From Amoebophrya sp. A120 (taxonomy: Eukaryota; Sar; Dinophyceae; Syndiniales; Amoebophryaceae): DNA of 64,000 nt. The notes beneath the pieces are model-generated. The model did not search any database and was not told the DNA's origin. It was given only the letters and a program-made list of their open reading frames with translations. The position numbers and the translations under genes are program-made. Shown piece by piece: positions 33,634-44,601 of this stretch (positions within the stretch are counted from its first letter, which is position 1; each line of letters begins with the position of its first letter). Location of the stretch: assembly GCA_905178155.1 (NCBI GenBank), contig CAJINV010000001.1:14281265-14345264 (forward strand), written 5' to 3'.

Positions 33634-36600
33634 TTACAGTTGAATGGTCTCCCACTCCTGGTTTTGTCTTTGGCTTTTCAGCAAGTTGCCAACGATGTTG
33701 ATTTTGAAGCTGTCGGGCCTCGTTGGCATCGGCATCCCGTAACTCTCGGGTGCGTGCAGTGGTGTGAAGGCGTTAACGAGCGTGGAACCGAGGAACGATC
33801 TGTACTTGTCCAGCTTGTTGAACCCCGTGCCAACCAGGTGCACGTCCACGGAAAAACTGTGCGGCGGGTCATCCGGGGGCGCGCAAAACGTCCAAAAGTC
33901 GGGCCGCGTTCCCCCGAGGGCGGTCGCGTTGGGCTTCAGCACGGTGGACCCCTGGAGGTTGTAGATGGCGTCCCATTTCACGTCGTGATTCGTCAAATCC
34001 TCTGCGTGGACGTGCACCTTGTGCAGCGGGCGGTCGAACCGGAAGAAGGGGTGCGCAGTCTTGCGCACCGGCGTGGTCTCTGCTGTCTGCCAGCAGCTGA
34101 AATCGTTGCTGTTGGTGATGTTGGTGTCCACAATCGAGGGCGACTTGTGCGCCAGCAGCAGCTGGGGCTCGTTGCTGGTGTCGCGCGGCTGCTCGCCCAG
34201 GTCGTAGGGCTTGCGCGACATCCCGTAGGGGTACTGGTCCCCGCGCATCGGCCCCTCGTTTTGGACCAGCTGCTGCGCGCTGCTCCGTGCCCGCGAGGTT
34301 GCGTAGAACTCCGGTTTGTTTTGCACCGTGTCTCTGTAGTCGCCAGCGACCATCTTGCCGAGCCCGCTGTTGTTGAACTTCTCGGCGAGGCCCTCTGCGG
34401 CGTTCCGCAGTTTTCCTACCACGCTGCCGACGCCGAACCCGATGCGCTTCGCCCGCTCCGCGAATTTCCCGGCGCGCGACGTTGCGCCCGCCACGTCAGA
34501 CGCGTCTTGGTCCTCGCCCTCCGCAATCTCGCTGGCCAGGATCCCCCCGCGCAGCGCCCCGGACTTCAGCAGAAGGAAGTCGCGCATCAGGTCGGGGAAG
34601 GCGTTCCGCAGGACCGGGATTTTTCCCAGCGGGGAATTCATGAACAGCGCCGACATGGGAATGAAGAGCGACTTCACCAACACCATGAGCCAGTGCCCAA
34701 TGGCGTCCACGCCCTGCTTGTAGGCCAGCACGCCGTTCACCACTTGCCAGCCGCCGGGGATCGGGGGAACGTCCGGAAGATATCCCAGCTTGTCCCCGAA
34801 TTTCTTCTTGAGATCTTCCTTGTTCACATAGCCGAGTTGCTCCGAAACCGTTTCCGTCATCTGCTTTGCACGGCCCATTGCCTGCTCACCGAGGTCAAGT
34901 ACTCCATTGGTCACCACTTGCTTTCTATCCACTGCAAAATCACGTATCGCCCTTCTCGTCGACGAGGATGATCATTTTTTCATAATGCATGCTGAAGATC
35001 ATCATGATGTTGATTGTGGAGGTGGGTCACAAAGCACAACGAGCCAAGACTTCTACGCGCATCAAATATTAAATCCAGGAGGTTTACAACTGGAGAGTCA
35101 TGTTTGCTATGGCTGTCGCTATGCATTACCAATGCGTAAACAAGTCAAGCAATATCAATGTGCAACTTTTTGCTCCTGCGTTACTTTTAGCAGCCTTGCT
35201 CTTGCACGTTGATGTCCGCGACGAGGGTGATACTGTAGATTCACGAGAGCTGCATACCTTGGATTCGATAAGAGCGCCAGCGGACCAATGCGAAGCAGTT
35301 CTTCGACGGAGCGGTGCTTCGTGGGCTTTGGTTTTTCGTTAGTACACACCTCGGCTGGACAGTAGCACTTCACACCGTCGCGCTTCGTCGCGTCCGTCAC
35401 GTCGCAGTAGGCTTCCTTGCCTTGCTGCTCGCCTGTCGGCAGCCGCCAATCGCATTGGTCCTCGGCGCACGGAGTGAAATCACAGGTCTCCACGCACTCG
35501 CAGGGGTACGGCTGCTCCACACCCTCTACTGGGTGGCAAAGCTCCTCGGGGCTTGCGCGCGCGCATAACTGCTTTCCCTGGTACTCGTAGGGGCACAGCG
35601 GCAGGGTCTTTTTGCACGCCTCCTTGCAGGAGCAGGCGGGTGTGTCTTCGCCCATCTTAGCCTCCGGGGTGAACTGACACTGACCCTCGTGAAAGTGGCA
35701 CAAGCCGGCACCGCACGCTGGCGGGTCCTCGCAAGCGTTTTCACAGTTGCACTGCTCATTGCTGTTTACGGTAACGGCCGTACGGTAACACGCTAATTCC
35801 TTCATGGGCTCTGTCGTGTTGTCATTGGATAGAAATTGTAGCTTGTCGTTGTAATCGCAGCTGACGCAGCGAACATAGTTGTAGACGAGTCTATAAAAAA
35901 AGTTAGTTCCTAATCCTAATCCTATTCGTAGTCTGGACGTGATCTTCATAGACATTCTACCACTTTCATCGCCATATAAAATCGAAACTCATATCAAGAA
36001 AACTGACGCACGACCAGTTCTGTCCTCCAACGCATCAGCTATCGCCTCGGTCTTGGATTTTCATGCAGTTTTGTTCGTGCAGAAGACAGAACCAAGAATA
36101 AATGTGGCCCGGACTGTAGGCTTTATTTGATAGGGAGTTACATCAGTGCATAGAGTGGTAGATGAAGTTGATTGTGGATACCTTTCACAAGCTCGCATTT
36201 TCCGCCACCCTCGCACGGTTTCTGGAACTGTCGTTCCTCCAAGTACGCCGCCTTCCGGTCCAGTCCCAGGGTTTCGTAGGTCCAGCTCTGCTTGGTATGG
36301 ATGCGTCAGGTTTGAAATCGTCAAAGTTGAAATAATTTGTAATGCATAAAATGCAACAAAGGATACCCAGACGCCACAAAGCCCTCAAGGAACCATCCAC
36401 AACCAAGAACCTTGGAAAAGTGGGGTCCCCGAAGACCTGGAGGTGAGATGCGAGGGGGACGCCTATAAGCCAAAGCGCCAAAAATAGCACTAAAGCAGAG
36501 GCACAAGGAAGCGAAGTAGTCAAAAATTAACTTGGAGTGTCCTTACGGAAAACTCCAGCAACCTCAGTCCACCACTGCCCTCGCATTCACAAATGCAACA

Positions 36601-39247
36601 ACACAAGAGTGTCGAAGCAACACCGGACGTCCATCCCACCGAAAGCACCACGGCAACCAAGAGCTGTCACACAGTAGCACCAACGATGAGGCAATGCCCT
36701 GGGGGGAAAACAAGGACAAGCATCCTCCCCATAATGTCTAAGAGCAGACAACACGCGTCATATAGTTTCAGCACTTAGAAACAGACTGACGCCGTGAAAA
36801 CGCTCCCAATCCGCCCAGTGGCAGGCATCAAGGGGCAGGGGCATAGAGCGACACGACCAGACAACCAACCCGACCAGGTAACCCGACCTGCCTTGCCACA
36901 GAGCAGACGGGGACCAGACAGTGGTGGCGGCAAAATTTCCGACGCCACACAAACCGCCAGAAACCCATCGACAGCAACCAAGGAGAGGGGGACAGCAGAA
37001 ACAGATCCAAGCGACAATGCACTCAGAACTGGCGGGGAAGAGGAGAACGAGGGGCTGCAAGCCTTCGCACCAAATCCACCAGCACCACCATCGAGGACAA
37101 CCCCAAACCAAGGAGGCATCAACAGGAATCCCACGTAGGAGAACCTACGCGACGGCCGGGGCGAAGTCCATCTACTCACCTAACGCCTGCCGGTGTAGCA
37201 ACCACGGACCAGGGTAGTACATCCTGCAACGGGAATAACAGCCCCGGGGCGGAAGACTACAGCACTGGGAAGGAGGTCCGAGAAGGTCCCAGAAGAAATA
37301 CTAAGGGGGCACACAGGAAGGTCCGAGAAGAGAACGCTGTAGAGGCTCCGGCTGGAACTGGGAAGCCGCGTGTTGGCGACCACGCGGGAACACTCGTGCA
37401 CCCGCAACGCAAATGCTGTTGATGAGGAACCAAGGTTGCTGGCCCATCGAGAACGACGAGCAGCTGCGTCCACAGAACCGACCTGAGCTGGGAGAGTGCG
37501 GACTCCGCGACCTAGTAGTCCGCCTGTCCCGATGAAAGTCTTGATTGGCGCCGCGCAGAACAAGGTCTGGGCGCTGTGCAGGATGAAGGTCCTGAAAACG
37601 GTGCACGACGCTAACGGAATCAGTCGATTTTTCCGCTTCTCTTGCTTGTCCCGTGGCCGCTGCTTCTGTCCCGACGCTACTGGTTTAGGTGCATATTGCC
37701 CGACTTCCTGGTCGTACACGGGCGCCCTCACGTAGCGTCTTGCCTCAGTCTGGGGTTAATTCGGTGTGCATATGCATCTAGGAATGAGTGCATAACCCGA
37801 CGTACGTGTGTTGCAGAGCAGGCAAGTGAGGCCGATTGTAAGCCTGTTTGGGGCTACAGCTCGAGCTGCTAAAAGCATGAGAAAATCGCTCTTCTTTGCC
37901 TAAACAGCATGACAAACTGGATTTAGGGGCCACCGAAATTTGTCATGCGCCACTTACAAACTGGCTTCCAACTGGCATCCATTTTAATATGCATGACAAA
38001 TTATTTCAACTTTGTCGATTTCAACTCTGACACATCCATACTTGGGCATCTGATTGTAGTACTCCGTGAGCGGTGGCTTCGGCTTTGGCAGGGCGCCTTC
38101 TGGGACCTCCTCCACGGCCCCCGTTCCACCGTTCAGCGAAGCCTCGAAGCCTTCCGCTTGCTTGGCCAGTTGCGCGCTTTGTTCGGCGCTCAAGTCCTGC
38201 ATTTTCGCTGCCCGTGAAATCACCGCGGCGTTCCCTAGCGGATTGGGGAAGTCGTAGCCTCCCGAGCGGGCCGCGGAATCGGCGAACGTGTCCTCGTCTT
38301 TTTCGGCGGAGATGTACTCGTGGTTGGGGGCAGGGTGCTCCTGGTCGGCGTTGCCGAAGTTGTAGACTCCTCTATTCTTCTCCTCCAGCGTTAATTCTGG
38401 CTCCTCGGATTTCTGAACGTTCTTCTCGAGATCCGTGGTATGGAAGTGCTGCACAGTGGGAAATCATGAAGAAGATGATGGCCGACGGATGAAGATTCCT
38501 CGCAACATGACATGAAATAATGCGGTGAAAGTTGAAGCAGCTGCAAAGGAAGCACTGCTTGAAGCTAGTTTAAGTTTTTGTATAGCGGTGCTAGTACGGA
38601 TTCGAATCGATTATAGAGTCATGAACGAGGCAAATGTGGTCTCTGGAAGACAGAGCCACACAGACGCGCTGTGGTTTGCCGGAGACAACAACATGTCAAA
38701 AGCAGAGTCACTCCATGCAATTGTCAAACCTCGGAAGTCGTGGGCGCAAGCGCTGTACGAAGAGTGCAGATGCAGCAAGCTCATGTGTTTTTGTTTCATG
38801 ACTTACAGGTGGAATCGAGGACAAGAACGCAAATCAATTACAGTAGCTGCAGTTCATCCTGTTGACGATTTCCCACGACCTGACGCATTGATATACTCCC
38901 TCCTCCGCGGCTTCGGTGCCACTATTTGAATTTGCTGCCGCCAAGCCGTCATCGGATGACGCGAACGCCGTTGCTCCTCGAGCTGTTCCTTTAGCGAAAG
39001 GGCCACCTGACATGAGGAGCGGAGTACTATGCTTCGCAGGGTTGTAGGCTAAGGAGGTGCCGCGTTCGCTCGCTGCATGTTTCAAATCCATTCGGGGTAT
39101 CGAGGGCCTCCTCATCCCGGGTGCAGAGAACGACTCAAACGAAGCTGTGTTGCTGCTTTCTGTCCCGGTAGTAGTGGTAGTTCGTCTACTACTCGGAGGC
39201 CACGGCGACAGGAGCTCTTCCAAAAAAGCAGCAACACGATGACCCAT
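33634..39247 (-). CDS. Cysteine-rich five-exon protein of unknown function
   Basis: Proposed exons: 39247-38897, 38448-38041, 36290-36182, 35909-35258 and 34924-33634, totalling 937 codons with every junction in frame. Four breaks are removed: three GT-AG introns and one 1.75-kb introner (joining NQMPK to QSWTYE). Exons 1-2 encode Ser/Thr- and Glu-rich sequence. Exon 4 carries a dense cysteine repeat: CNCENACEDPPAC, CSCKEACKKTLPLC, CECVETCDFTPC and CYCPAEVC, spaced about 40-45 residues apart and each containing a C-x-C-x(2-3)-C core. Exon 5 encodes ~430 residues that are helical, then mixed (VDVHLVGTGFN, YGMPMPTRPDSF). The repeated cysteine units suggest an extracellular or lumenal disulfide domain, yet the proposed N-terminus has no signal peptide, so an upstream exon may be missing. 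The exon 3-4 and 4-5 splice sites are the least certain. Confidence 0.55.
34925..35256 (-). other. Probable GT-AG intron between exons 4 and 5 of the cysteine-rich gene
   Basis: The donor CCAAG|GTATGC is strong. The acceptor GGATAG|A keeps the frame (SNPR/KQVVTNG). The nearby TTTTGCAG is a better-looking acceptor but would need a different donor (CAAC|GTGCAAG) to stay in frame. The two genes could also be separate. Confidence 0.45.
35910..36180 (-). other. Probable GT-AG intron between exons 3 and 4 of the cysteine-rich gene
   Basis: Donor GTGAAAG|GTATCC and acceptor GGATTAG|GAAC give LVK/GTNFFY in frame. An alternative pair (GAT|GTAACT with TTTATAG|ACTC) is also in frame. Confidence 0.5.
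36296..38040 (-). mobile_element. 1.75-kb introner with nested insertion
   Basis: The ends TATGGATGCGTCAGG and the inverted GACACATCCATA continue pairing for about 50 bases (GAAATCGTCAAAGTTGAAATA against TATTTCAACTTTGTCGATTTC). The 5-bp direct repeat CTTGG flanks it (36291-36295 and 38041-38045). Excision joins CCCAAG to CAGAGC in frame. Its ends and inner arms match the 306-bp introner at 41740-42045, but about 1.44 kb is inserted between them. Confidence 0.85.
36356..37795. mobile_element. Nested insertion inside the 1.75-kb introner, strand-asymmetric composition
   Basis: Compared with the 306-bp relative, extra sequence begins after GCATAAAATG and ends before GCAGAGCAGGCAAGTGAGG. The insert's ends carry short inverted repeats (TGCAACA and TGTTGCA). 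For about 1.2 kb the plus strand is poor in T and rich in A, C and G, unlike its surroundings. Open frames of 100-180 codons exist on both strands, but none shows a recognisable transposase, reverse transcriptase or gag motif. It is probably a decayed or non-coding mobile element. Confidence 0.55.
38449..38896 (-). other. Canonical GT-AG intron, 448 bp
   Basis: Donor GAGGGA|GTATATC, acceptor CACTGTGCAG|CACTTCC, phase 0 on both sides. There are no flanking repeats. Confidence 0.55.
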
Positions 39248-40270
39248 TGTTATGATGAACGTTTCGAATTTATTGGTCCGACAGACCGATTGATACTGAT
39301 TCTTCAGGAAGGAAGAATGAAAATGAGCACTGTAGTTTCATCTATTGTTTCAGGTTCTCTTAGCCTATGGTATTGGTAAGTTTGTTCACTTTCTTTTTTT
39401 TTTTGATCAACATCCACCACGACCACCTCGCTCCTGTTAATATTCCTTCCCGAATATAATGACTTCTGCCTCGCTTCACCTACCACGCAGTCGCACATCA
39501 GACGTCAACATCGCCGATAGAAACTACACTTACGTATCCCGACGCACTCCAAAAATCTAAGCAGTAGCTAGCAGGCTCTTGTGAATGAATTGTACGAAAG
39601 ATGACAAAATATTCAACCATACAAAACTAACAGCAGCTGCAGGTGTCTCCGCTCTATCTCGAGGCCTCTCCGCTAACTCGTCTTTGTCTCATCTCGATTG
39701 CCGCTGTCAGCAAATATGAATAACTTTCACTTTCACCACTCTGCATTGACTACAATCAACATCAATACGATACAACGAGGAGGACGTGGCCTCGCTTTTC
39801 TGCGAAGGACGAGTACAAAGACGTCGAACACAAACACAATTTTCACAAGCCAGAGCCAAGCGGCTCCTGATTGGAACTAGCGCTTGCGTCACTTCTACGT
39901 ATTTCGTTTCTTGTTACGTCGGTGCTTCGAAATCGAAGATAAGGCAAATCTCAAGAAAAATCTTAAAATGCATATCAGAGGGAGTAGTGTTGTTCGTCTT
40001 ACGTCGGGGGCGTCGCATCAACTGCTTCAGGCACTATCGCAATTGATGTAGCAAATCGTCTTCGGCGTAGCAGGACGACACAACCGAAAGCAACCAGGCG
40101 CGAGACAAGCAATGCGCGGATAGAAAGAGAAACACAAATAGTCGCTGGCACAAAAGAAATGCTTTAGCTTTCAAAGATGCTGGGCGACAAATAGCAGCAT
40201 GCTCCTGATGAATCTACTGGTGCTAAGCCTAAGGAACGCGTGACTTTAACATTTCGCAGTACCAGCTGCA
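39248..40270. other. Intergenic region, 1.0 kb
   Basis: This lies between the receptor gene's stop and the start of the cysteine-rich gene. It holds a T-run near 39390-39403 and no convincing exon, repeat or RNA gene. Confidence 0.5.
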
Positions 40271-43200
40271 CTATCCACCGAAGCCGACGCTTTTCACTTC
40301 CTCTGCATCCGACACCTCAAATCTCGGCGATGCGGCTCCGCTGGCTGCAGCAAAACTTCTGTTACTCGCTCCTCCATCATCGTCGTCGAGTAGAAGAGGT
40401 ACTGATGGTGCTCCCTCGCCTTCCACCTTCTGCGCCAGAAGATTTCCGTTGCGGTTCTTTAGGCCTGAAGATGTGTCCCCCACTACAGCTTGCTGATCGA
40501 CTTCGGCTTGCTGTGTTGATATTACAACCTCATCTTCGTCCTCGGGGTCCGGTCGAGGAGGCCGCTGTGCTGTTTTTGCAACTGCTGCAAGATCGTCCTG
40601 CGATACGTCTACAACTACGCTATCCGGACTCATAGAAGTAGTTGCAGTCGCGTTTATTCCCTCTGCTCTATCAGCTTCAGCTCGTTCTCCGCCACCTCGT
40701 TCTTGCGCCTGCTCTTGCACATCTTCTTCATCGTCCGGCTTTATGTTCTTCAAAGCTTCTGGACTAGGAAGCGGGACGTCGTGGCGGCTGAGGCGCTTCC
40801 CGTGCCGATCCAGAAGTTGGTCGCGACACAGCTGGAGAATGTCCACCTCTGCGCCGTCGTCCTTATGCATGGCGACGAAGACGGCCGCCGACTTGCGGTG
40901 CTGCAGCGCCTTGCCCCCGGGCAGCACGTGCTCGAAGGCGTTCTTGCGGTTCGCGTCGGACAGCATGAGCTCGAGGTCCAAACTGCTGTAGTTGTTCGCG
41001 TTCATGCCTTCCTTGTCCGACTTGGATTTGTTTATGTACTGGGGGGCTTTGTAGCCGCGGAACGTCCTCTTGAAGTAGAGCGCCGCGAGAAACCAGCGGC
41101 TCCGCTTCGCGAGCGCGCCGCCGCCCCGGGCCGTGGCCTCCACGCACTTGGGAAAGTTGTCCTTCCACTCCTTCACGTTCAGCATGCCGTCGCCGGATTC
41201 GTCGCACACGTCAAAGATCACCTTCGTGTAGAAGATGCACCGCTCCAGGTCCAGGTCGCCCTTGATGGTCTCTACTACGTACTTGGCGACGTCCTCAATC
41301 AGCAGCAGTTGCTCATTCGCCTCGTCGTCCTCTTCGTGCTGGTTGGACTCCACCTTGTGGGCCGTGTGCCGCTCGGCCGACGTTTGCTCGAGCCGCTCCC
41401 GCCGGTCCGCCTCGGAGGCGTAGCCGTACTTGCGCGCGATCCACTTGTACAAAAGCGTCAGCTCGTGGTCCCGCAGCTCGCAGGGCGCCGCGGGGTCGCT
41501 GACCGCCACGTGGAGGCTGTTGTAGAGGAAGAAGTGGTCGGAGTTCGCCACCAGCACGTAGCACCACAACATCCAGATGAGGGGCGGGAGGGCGGCGAGC
41601 GCCATCTGCAAGCCGAGAAACCCGTACACCCCCACGCCCAGCCAGTTGTCCTCCCCCGCGCAGAGCTGGGCGGACACCACGGCGATGAAATAGCACTGCG
41701 GCACGGTGCGGCGGCTGACGCGGTCCAGGTCGTTCACCATATGGATGTGTCAGAATCAAAAGCGACAAAATCGAAAGATTTGCGATGCATAAAATGTAGG
41801 GCACTGAAGGCCTGTATTGGGGAGCAGGCAAATGAAACCGATTGCAAGCCTGTTTAGGGGTACGCCCTGCGCTGTCAGAGTAGCATGACAGGAGCAGTCT
41901 TCTTTGCCTAAACAGCATGACAGACTGGCCTTGGGTGCTCCCGAAATTTGTCATGCGCCACTCGGAAACTGAGGCTCCGACTGGTATCGATTTTGTGCAT
42001 CACAAATTCTTCGACTTTGACGATTTCAATCCTGACGCTTCCATACACCACCAGCGGGCCGTACTTCTGCATCAGCAGTTCGCCGACCATCACCGCAATC
42101 ACGCAGGACGCGTTCATCACGGTTAGGTAGAGAAGCAAGGCCTCGAAGTAGGAAATTTCCGTCATCGTGGTCGGCGCCTCTTCCACCGCGTTGGCACGGA
42201 AATTCTGCAGTGCGATGTAGGCGAGAAAGCCACTCATGAACCGGGGCATCAAGTTGTGCGGCCCGACGGTGAAGGTGGAAAACGCAAAGGTACCCAGCAG
42301 CGTGGCGGGCAGGGCCACCCGGTACATCCACAGACTCGCGTCGCGCTCCACCTCCGTGACGAGGTTCACACTCTGGTGGTCCCGTCGGACGTACGCGGAG
42401 TGGATCGGCCACGTCGGGTTCCAGTTCATGGAGTAGACCTCGTTGTTCGGAATCCCCGGGTGCTTCTCCCCGGGCGCGTAGCGTTGCTCGAACAGCAGCG
42501 CCGCGGCGCGCTCCGCGTCCGTCGCGAGCGCGGGCTGGTACCCGCGCCACGGGGGCACCAGGTGGCTCCCGCTGCGCCACACCTCGAAGTCGTACTCCCA
42601 AAACAAATCGGTGTTCGCGTTTTCAAACTTCGCGGACAGCGCCTGTCGGTCGTAGGGGTAGTAGTCCCAGAAGGGGGTGACGGGGCAGTCCACGGCGCGC
42701 ACCTGGTACTCGTAGTACACGATCGGGTACCGCACCTCCGCCAGGCGCTTCCCGACGGCCTCGAGCTTGGCGCAGTCCTCCACGGTGACTTTGGGAAGCC
42801 AGATGAGCAGGTCGGCCTCCAATTGGTCCAGCACTGCGTCGTGGTACACACCGTTAGTCACTCGCACGCGGTCGTCCTTGTACATCTGGGTCACGGTGAA
42901 GTAGGCCGTGAACTGCGTCTCGTCGAACTTGTCAAACTTGTACCAGAACACGTTCGCGAGCGCGGATATTTGTCCGGACGAGCTCGGGCCGAAGGTCATC
43001 GCGCGGGTTTCCTTCACGTTGCACTTCTGCCCCAGGAACCCGGGGTTGCACGCGCAGTAGCCCTCCTCGAAGCCGAGCTTCGGCACGTCCATGCACTTCC
43101 CGAAGTTGCACTCAATCTGGTCGAAGAAGCAGGGCCCGGCCTCGTACGCCAGCGGCAGGGTGGTCTTCTGTCCCGGGCTGCGGAGCTGCGCGACGTGTGC

Positions 43201-44601
43201 GGACGTCACCTGGCTGGCCTGCTGGAACCGCGTGATCTCCTGCATCTGGTCCTGAATGTTCAACAGTGCGTACGTCAGCCCCGAGGAACGGATGCCCCAG
43301 TTCCGAATGTTATCCCCCTTCTGCTGCTTCAGCGTGCCCGTCATCCCATTCATCTCGACGCCATCCGCCAGCGCCGACGCAAACGTCGGGAACGTGCCGT
43401 TCGCGTACTTCTCAAAGCCCAGCGCCGCCGCCACAACGGCGTCGTACACATAGACGCCGTAGGCTTCGCAGCTTGCGGACAACACGCGGCGATTCGCGAC
43501 TTCCATGTCGGTGGCGCCCCCGCCGGTGGTCAGGCCGAGCGCGCTCGCGGTGGGCAGTGGTCCCGTTCCCATTTCGGAAAACCAGATATCGCGGAGGTAG
43601 GTGAGCTTGGTTTGCACCTTGTCCTTTGGCATCACCGACACCAAACCGTAGTAGTTCGGCTCGAAGCTGGCGCCCGCCGCGCCGAGGGACACGCCCGCCC
43701 AGGACCAGGGCTGCACGGCGGACTTCCCCGCCATGCCCCTCGCCGCGGCGGTGGCGAGCATGCGGGCCATGCTGCTGGGCGACAGGTTGATGTACACCGC
43801 CACGCGTGCGACCCCGGCCTCCATTGCCCGGACCGTGGTATCGTACTCGTGCTGCAACCCGGGGGTAACCTGGTACCGGGTCAGACTGCCCGCGGTGCTG
43901 TTGGCGGATGCGGGCACCAGGCTGTTGTAGGTCTCCTGGAACACGTCGATAAACCCGGTGGACCAGGAGTCGGGCTCATGGATGCAGGCGAAGAACTTCC
44001 AGCCGAACTCGTTCACGAACACCCGGGCCATCTGCTGCGCCACCAGGGCGTCGTTGGGGTACACGCTGTAGAAGTTTTGGTAGTAAGTGGGGAATTTCAA
44101 AAACACGGGGCTGGCGGCCCCCCACCCGACCAAGGGCGTGTCCAGGTTCTTCTCCGCAAAGTACTTGTGCGAGCTGATCGTGTCCGAGCTGTAGTAGTAC
44201 GCGATGTATCCGTGAGGCGGACTGGTCGCTTCCTGCGACGCCTTTACCAGGGCATACCCGCTAGCATACGCGTTGCGGTCTTGCGTGGACAGGTCGACGG
44301 TCACGTTCTTCAACGTCGCAATCTCCGGCACGATGCTGTCATTCCGCGCGTTCACGTGCCGGGCCGCGATCACGGCAATACCTGCCCACGTGTCGCAACA
44401 ACTCTCCCACGAGTAGGGACACGCGAACGTCAGCCGCGCGACCTGGTCCTGCGCTGAAACCAGCGAGAGCGGAAATAGAGTGGTCGCGATGAAGATCATG
44501 AGCGGGTTTCTTGACCACGCTCTGGAGGAAAAGGAAAGGATCATCCTCGGTGCCGTACTTGGATGGGGTGTAGCTTCAGGCAGTGAAGTAGAAGGGGGCA
44601 T
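40271..44601 (-). CDS. Chimeric pentameric ligand-gated ion channel with periplasmic-binding, EGF-like and EF-hand domains
   Basis: Two exons, 44601-42046 and 41734-40271; removing 311 bp gives 1,340 codons. A signal peptide (PLMIFIATTLFPLSLVSA) precedes ~420 residues resembling an ANF/LIVBP amino-acid-binding domain. Near 487-530 is an EGF-like unit (CNFGKC, YCACNPGFLGQKC). Next comes a channel-type ligand-binding region containing YYPYDRQ near residue 652, matching the FPxD of Pro-loop/Cys-loop receptors but lacking the second loop cysteine. Four membrane segments follow: M1 with a proline (YRVALPATLLGTFAF), M2, M3, and M4 preceded by LDRVSRRTVPQ, a typical M4 entry. A further hydrophobic stretch (GFLGLQMALAALPPLIWML) and one canonical EF-hand loop (DESGDGMLNVKE, about residue 1030) precede an acidic tail. 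A class C GPCR was considered but fits less well. The likely role is a surface cation or anion channel gated by a small ligand. Confidence 0.65.
41740..42045 (-). mobile_element. 306-bp introner in the channel gene
   Basis: The ends TATGGATGTGTCAG and the inverted CTGACGCTTCCATA continue pairing for about 50 bases. The direct repeat CACCA flanks it (41735-41739 and 42046-42050). Removing 311 bp joins GPLVV to NDLDRVSRR, closing the loop between M3 and M4. It is the same family as the 36.3-kb element. Confidence 0.9.

Noticed and set aside
33586-34971. A 461-codon plus-strand open frame
   Set aside because: It is antisense to exon 5 of the cysteine-rich gene, whose minus-strand frame looks more protein-like and joins upstream exons in frame.
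36775-37731. Open frames inside the nested insertion, considered as transposase or gag
   Set aside because: No catalytic triad, zinc knuckle or reverse-transcriptase motif. Frames are open on both strands because the sequence is poor in T on one strand.
40703-41857. A 384-codon plus-strand open frame
   Set aside because: It is antisense to the channel's M4/EF-hand exon and runs into the introner.
42256-44457. A 733-codon open frame on the plus strand
   Set aside because: It is exactly antisense to the channel's binding domain. It is rich in Arg, Val, His and Gly as expected from the complement of a GC-rich gene, and it has no recognisable motif.
40271-44601. Class C G-protein-coupled receptor as the identity of the chimeric receptor
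   Set aside because: The ANF-like domain fits, but only about five hydrophobic segments are present, and the YPYD loop and LDRVSRR before M4 point to a pentameric channel.
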